Source of the DNA: Pirellulaceae bacterium
GTDB lineage: Bacteria > Planctomycetota > Planctomycetia > Pirellulales > Pirellulaceae
Assembly: GCA_022448645.1 (NCBI GenBank)
Contig: JAKVBZ010000171.1
Coordinates: forward strand, 1-5,855
Reading direction: 5' to 3'
Length of the DNA stretch: 5,855 nt
Both the position numbers and the translations under genes were made by a program. Below are positions 1 through 4,700 of this stretch, piece after piece (within the stretch, counting starts at the first letter, position 1; each line of letters starts with the position of its first letter). The notes under the pieces are model-generated. The model had not been told where the DNA came from and did no database searches. It worked only from the letters and a program-made list of their open reading frames with translations.

Positions 1-117
1 CGAAGATGATGCCCTCAACGAAGGGGCACTTCAGCCATTTTTGCACCAGCACTACTGACTCACTCTGGAACAAACATCAAACCGATTGCCAACTTCACCC
101 TCCCTTGGAGCACTCCT

Positions 118-131
118 CATGCATTTGCATG
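118..131. repeat. Short perfect inverted repeat, possible operator
   Basis: The sequence CATGCATTTGCATG has two 6-base arms (118-123 and 126-131) that are exact reverse complements around a TT centre. It lies about 350 bases upstream of the oxidoreductase start. Its symmetry and size would suit a dimeric regulator site, but there is only one copy and no regulator gene in view. Chance is a real alternative. Confidence 0.25.
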
Positions 132-326
132 GAAAGGTTGAACGATTTAGGGTACCCGGTCGGTGCGCCTGGAAGGCCATGACGTGGCTGCGATCTTAGG
201 GTTAAATCCAAGAACATGGTCACCAAAACCTGCTGCCGTACAAAAATCTTCATTCCACTTGAATCGAGTTAAATACAACCCCAGTTCAACGTGAATCGCA
301 GTGTGTTTTGTCGCCATCTCCGCTCA

Positions 327-357
327 ACTCGTGTGTTTGAATCCACAGCAAACGAGT
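327..357. repeat. Imperfect hairpin in the upstream region
   Basis: ACTCG (327-331) and TTTG (336-339) pair with CGAGT (353-357) and CAAA (349-352). This gives nine base pairs interrupted by a TGTG bulge on the left arm, with a nine-base loop. It lies about 130 bases before the start codon at 485. It could be a leader structure or a protein site if transcription begins upstream of it. There is no T-run, so it is not a standard terminator. Confidence 0.2.
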
Positions 358-474
358 CCTGCCGAATAGGAAGGATCACAAGGTTCCGGATAGCATTGAC
401 CTTGTAGCGAACCAAACGCAGTTGACATGATCGCTTCAGATGATCAAAAAGGGACTAGGCAAGCGCAATTTCAC

Positions 475-479
475 AGGAG
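475..479 (+). promoter_or_regulatory. Shine-Dalgarno sequence that fixes the start at 485
   Basis: AGGAG lies five bases before the ATG at 485. The alternative in-frame ATG at 440 has no comparable purine-rich site and would put 15 extra residues, lysine-rich and unlike a signal peptide, ahead of the Tat motif. Start 485 places the twin arginine at residues 8-9, the usual position for a Tat signal. Confidence 0.8.
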
Positions 480-484
480 CTGAA

Positions 485-1669
485 ATGACAAACGAACAAA
501 CTTCACGAAGGCAAATATTGAGAACGGCATTTGTGACGCTAGGTGCCGGTGCTGCGAACATGACGTTGCCCTCGTTCGTTTTTCCGGGTGAGCAGGACAA
601 CGAACAGCATGTACCGTTTTTGGATATGCCCGAAACTCGTCCGTATCGTTTGAATTGGGAGGCATTGGACCATTGGATCACGCCGCAACAACAGATCTTC
701 AACGTGCAACACTACGGTGTTCCTGAGGTGGATTCCGGCCAGTTCCAGCTGGAGATCGGCGGACTGGTTGACAACCCGCAGAGCATCTCCCTTGATGCTT
801 TGAAAAGACTTCCTAAAAAAGAACAGCTCATGACGCTCGAATGTTCCGGCAGTGGAGTATCCAAGGGGTTCATGGATGCGATTTATAACGGCAAGTGGAC
901 CGGTACGCCACTGGTACCTATTTTGGAACAATGTGGAGTGAGCTCCAGTGCCACCGAGGTGGTTTTTTTCGGCACCGACCGAAAGAAAGAAACTTTACGC
1001 GAAGGCACCGACCGAGAGCTTACCATTGAGGTGCCTTTTGGGAGAAGCATGTCGCTGGAGGATGCCATGACACAGAACGTGTTACTGGCGTATCAATTCA
1101 ATGATGCCCCGATCGAACATCGCAATGGCGCACCGCTGCGATTGATCGTGCCAGGATGGTACGGGATCGCCAACGTCAAATGGCTGCAACGCATTGAACT
1201 CCGCGACCGTCGTTACATGGGCCGCTACATGGGCCGCGATTATGTCACCGTACGGGGAGAACGCCACGGAGACGAAATTGTTTTTATCGAAACGTCCGTA
1301 ACACGGATGAACTTGAAGTCCATTGTGGCTCGCGTAACACGCAAGCCTGCGAAAAACGGAAAGGTTCCGTTGAAAGCCTACGGAGCTGTGTGGAGTGATG
1401 GGACCGAGATTAAGCGTGTCGAGGTGAAAATAGACGGTCACCCATGGCGGGAAGCTAGACTCGACCTCCAGCCGCACGACCCATTTAGCTGGATCTTTTT
1501 CTCAATCGACTTGGGCGAAGTTGCTGCTGGTAAGCATACCGTCGTGTCGCGTGCGATCGACGTCAATGGACGGGTACAGCCAACGACAGAAGATGATGAA
1601 ATCGCACTCAAGAAAACCTACTGGGAAGCATACCAGCAGTGGCCACGCGAGATTGAAATCAACACGTAG
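485..1669 (+). CDS. Tat-exported sulfite oxidase-family molybdopterin oxidoreductase
   Basis: This is a complete 394-residue protein. The N-terminus carries a Tat motif, SRRQILR (residues 7-13), followed by a small-residue hydrophobic stretch to about residue 33, so the protein should be folded with its cofactor and exported to the periplasm. Residues about 70-245 are the oxidoreductase molybdopterin-binding domain (PF00174 type). Cys120 in LMTLECSG is the expected Mo ligand, followed by KWTGTPL, LLAYQFND and LRLIVPGWYGIANVKWL. Residues about 275-392 match the Mo-co dimerisation domain (PF03404 type: YGAVWSDG, then RVEVKIDG, then QP). By recalled alignment with human SUOX, Lys232, Arg219 and Tyr253 are kept, but positions of the sulfite-pocket arginines hold Val74 and Val125. 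The C-terminus, TYWEAYQQWPREIEI, differs from the animal enzyme. No heme domain or cytochrome gene is attached, so the electron acceptor is unknown. Sulfite dehydrogenase (SorA/SorT-like) is possible; an unassigned substrate is equally likely. Confidence 0.93.
   Translation: MTNEQTSRRQILRTAFVTLGAGAANMTLPSFVFPGEQDNEQHVPFLDMPETRPYRLNWEALDHWITPQQQIFNVQHYGVPEVDSGQFQLEIGGLVDNPQSISLDALKRLPKKEQLMTLECSGSGVSKGFMDAIYNGKWTGTPLVPILEQCGVSSSATEVVFFGTDRKKETLREGTDRELTIEVPFGRSMSLEDAMTQNVLLAYQFNDAPIEHRNGAPLRLIVPGWYGIANVKWLQRIELRDRRYMGRYMGRDYVTVRGERHGDEIVFIETSVTRMNLKSIVARVTRKPAKNGKVPLKAYGAVWSDGTEIKRVEVKIDGHPWREARLDLQPHDPFSWIFFSIDLGEVAAGKHTVVSRAIDVNGRVQPTTEDDEIALKKTYWEAYQQWPREIEINT
1214..1237 (+). repeat. Perfect 12-bp tandem duplication inside the oxidoreductase gene
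   Basis: TACATGGGCCGC occurs twice head to tail (1214-1225 and 1226-1237) and encodes YMGR-YMGR (residues 244-251), directly before the conserved Asp-Tyr at 252-253. The reading frame is kept. The spacing from Lys232 to Tyr253 (21 residues) equals my recollection of human SUOX, so the repeat does not seem to add length relative to the family. Confidence 0.85.
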
Positions 1670-1689
1670 TGTTAACGATTGACCGTGTC

Positions 1690-1708
1690 GGATCACCCCA
1701 ATTGATCC
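1690..1708. repeat. Small inverted repeat between the convergent genes
   Basis: GGATCA (1690-1695) and TGATCC (1703-1708) are exact reverse complements separated by seven bases. The repeat overlaps the stop codon (1693-1695) and last codons of the minus-strand gene and lies 20 bases after the plus-strand stop. It could help end transcription in both directions, but the six-pair stem is short and no T-run follows on either strand, so terminator activity is doubtful. Confidence 0.25.
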
Positions 1709-4700
1709 CAACCACTGCGAAATAGCTGGTCGATAACTTCCAGATCTTTTCGCGGTTTCTCTACACGTTCTCCAAAGCTGTAATGGGTGTCAGCTTGACG
1801 TTGCTGGACGGTGCCAGTAGAACGTCGGCCCACTGTTGGCTCGTTCTTGGTTAGTAGCAGGGACAGCGGATCGAAGTGATGTTCTACGTTCGACTGCTCT
1901 CGGTCATCAGGTATGGCCGCATTGCGTAGCTGGGCAACTGGTACAACGATGACGATACCGGAGGCCCATGTGCTTTGCTCCCCAACTGGGTCCTGGGATG
2001 TAGAGGAGCCAGTATCCAGTGGTAAAGAAGCTGCTGTCCCGATGACCCGAAGTGTACCGCTGTTGATCACGTCTCCGTTGACCGAACCGTTGAGAATGGC
2101 CAAGGTGTCCGAACCGACCGTCAGGTCGTTCGTCGTTGCGCTGCTGCCCAGGATGAAAGTCCCGGCCGCGATCTCCACCGCAGGCGCCGATGCCGTGACC
2201 ACAAGCGTACCAGCTCCCGTTTTGGTGATTCCTGCCGGACTGAGGATGTCCGAGGCGATGGATGCCGTCACTTCCGCGCCACCAACGGTGATCATACCGC
2301 TGGTGATGGTCAAGGCGTGGTTTTCAAGTTGATAGTCAGCCTCCAGTGACAGGGAATTGATGGTACGAGAAGCTTGTAAGTCAATAGCCCCGACACTGGG
2401 GCTTGCTTTGAAAATAATATTGTCTCCTGGTGCCACATCGTTCGGGGCTAGATCATCGATGCCGCCCTCGGTCCAACTCCAGTTGTTAGGATCGGACCAA
2501 CTCGCACCATCACCGACAGTTCCCACTGTCCCTTCACCATCCCAAACTGTTGATTTCGGGTGGGGTGTCACGATGACGGTGATAGCCTGGTTATCGGTCA
2601 GTCCTCCTGAGTCGGTCACGGTGACCTGAACTTCATACCGATTGTCGGTGTTCGCGTCCGCGGGGGCTTCAAACAACGGGGCTTGCTCAAAACTTAATAT
2701 CCCCGTGGCCGTGTTGATGACGAATAAACCTTGATCGGTGCCACCACTAAGGCTGTAGTGGTGAGTGTCATGACTGTCGGCGTCAGTCGAGGTTATGGTC
2801 GTTAAATCTGTTTGATTCTCTGGTGTGATTAGAATGGCGGTTGCTCCACCACCATTGGATGTGATTACCGGAGGGTGGTTTGCCCGATTGCCGAAATCCA
2901 GCCCATCCATATCTTGTCCGCTGGACGTTACCAAGGTGAACGTGCCGGGACTGGCCGGTGCGGTTTGAACCCAGCCAGCCTGTTGCTGTTCGGAGACGGT
3001 GAACGTTCCCGGTTCGAGATTGGTGAATGAGTAGTTTCCGTCAGGATCGGTGCTGGTGGTGGCCAGCTGTCCGTTAGCATCGCTCAGCTGGATCGTCCAA
3101 CCCGGCAGGCCGGGTTCGTTTTGGTCGCGTTGACCGTTTCCGTTGAGGTCATTGTATTTGGTGCCTGTGATGGTCACCGGAAGCGGATTGTCTGGTTCGA
3201 CCGTGATAGTGACCGTCACGATATTCGAATCCAGCAAGCCATCGTGAGCTTGGTAAGTAAAGCTGTCTTGGGTTATCTCTGATCCATCGTGCGTGTAACT
3301 GAAAGTACCATCGCTGTTGAAGACGAGGCTTCCATGGGTGACATCGGTCACCAGACTAGCCGTCAAGGACGGTTGTTCGGGAACGATATCAGAGGGATCC
3401 GGGGCTTCGCTGTTTAAAATCGCGTTGGCAATGTTGTAGGACAGTGTACCGGGTTCAGAGTAACGGCGGTTGCTCAAAACGACGATTCCCAGGTTCAGGT
3501 CGGGAAACAGTCTCAGGTAGGTATTGGCACCGAGTTGAGAACCGTCCTTGCGAATAGCGAATTCACCCTGTTGCGTGCCAACGGTCCATCCCATCGCGTA
3601 GGACACGTTGTCAGGTTCGGGGACAGTCCACAACTGCTGGAGTGATTCATTTGACAAAATTTCGCCCCCGATCAGCATTGACGAGAATCGTGCCAGATCG
3701 TAGGCAGACGCTTCCACGCCGCCACCGAGAATTTTCCAGCTGATATTATCAGGTGAGGCCTCGGTGTTGTTGGTGTTATAAAGCTTCGTGCGGAACTCGT
3801 TGCTGACGCTGCGATCTTCTGCTTTCAACGTGGTCAGTCCCAGCCCACTTCCCAATTCGTTGTACAGCACATCATCAATTGCCTGGCCGGTGGCACCTTC
3901 GATGCCTGCGCCCAACAGCGTGTAGCCATGGGTACTGTAGAAGTAGCTGCTGCCTGGTGATGAAACCAGGTCTTTGTCCCAGAATAATGCCGAAGCTTCG
4001 GTCGCCGTGTCGTACTGGGTGTACAGCGTTCCCAGACCCAGCTGTGAATAATGTCCAACTCCGCCCCGGTTGGAGGTGAGTTCTGCGAGTGTGTGCGTGT
4101 GGTGAGCAGGTATTTGTGGGACATACATGCTCGTCAGGGCGGCCGGGTCGAGCTGGCCTTGATCGGCCAGCTTCAGCAACAACACGCCGCCAATCGCCTT
4201 GCTCACCGAGGCGAGCCGATTGATCGTCTGGGCCGAATACCATTGATCCCCGGCAACGTCCTGGTAGCCGAAGCCGCGCATGTACTTGATTTCACCCTGT
4301 TGTACGATGGCCACACTCATGCCCGGTATATCGTGTTCAGCCAAGTGTTCGGTGGCCGTTTCGTCGATGCTGGCACGCAGGTGCCAATCAGGACGCGTCG
4401 TGTTCTGTCGCCACACACCGGCGTAGCGCTCGCCTTCACCTGTCTCATATTTTTCAAAATCCGTGAGGCGATAACCCAGATCGCGATAATGTCGCCAATG
4501 GTTCTGGTAGCTGTTCATATTCAGATCACGTTCATGCTGCCAGCTGCGGTCATTTCGATTTTCAATCCAGATCGCCGCATAAAGTTGTTGCCCGTTGACC
4601 TGGTAGGATTCGACATCGTGGACCCGATAGAATTTTGCGTATTTACTGGTGTAATTGGCAAAAGACGCTGTTGTCATGTCGCGTAGCAGGATCCAGTTAA

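Larger units (their letters stand above)
1..474. other. Non-coding stretch upstream of the oxidoreductase gene
   Basis: No convincing gene is seen on either strand. Plus-strand frames are short and resemble no family I know. The first 58 bases could be the last 18 codons and TGA stop of a gene entering from the left, but that is too short to support. The stretch contains two small inverted repeats (118-131 and 327-357) and a TTGACA hexamer at 422-427 with no good -10 partner. It probably holds the promoter and leader of the gene at 485, but no promoter can be placed with confidence. Confidence 0.6.

Noticed and set aside
2..58. Possible tail of a plus-strand gene entering from the left (18 codons ending LQPFLHQHY and TGA)
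   Set aside because: Eighteen open codons occur readily by chance, and no family signature is recognisable.
6..181. Small plus-strand open frame of about 58 codons with several cysteines
   Set aside because: No Shine-Dalgarno sequence can be seen before it, no recognisable motif is present, and the composition looks non-coding.
422..427. TTGACA hexamer resembling a -35 promoter element before the oxidoreductase
   Set aside because: No -10-like hexamer lies at the right distance, and the downstream start would leave a very short leader.
440..484. Upstream in-frame ATG giving an oxidoreductase longer by 15 residues
   Set aside because: It lacks a ribosome binding site and would bury the Tat motif; the ATG at 485 has AGGAG at proper spacing.
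1690..1708. Strong bidirectional rho-independent terminator
   Set aside because: The stem is only six pairs and no T-run follows on either strand; kept only as a low-confidence inverted repeat.
3406..4377. Antibiotic-resistance beta-lactamase
   Set aside because: The domain is embedded in a giant adhesin and has YST and KDG boxes closer to S12 peptidases and esterases than to class C beta-lactamases.
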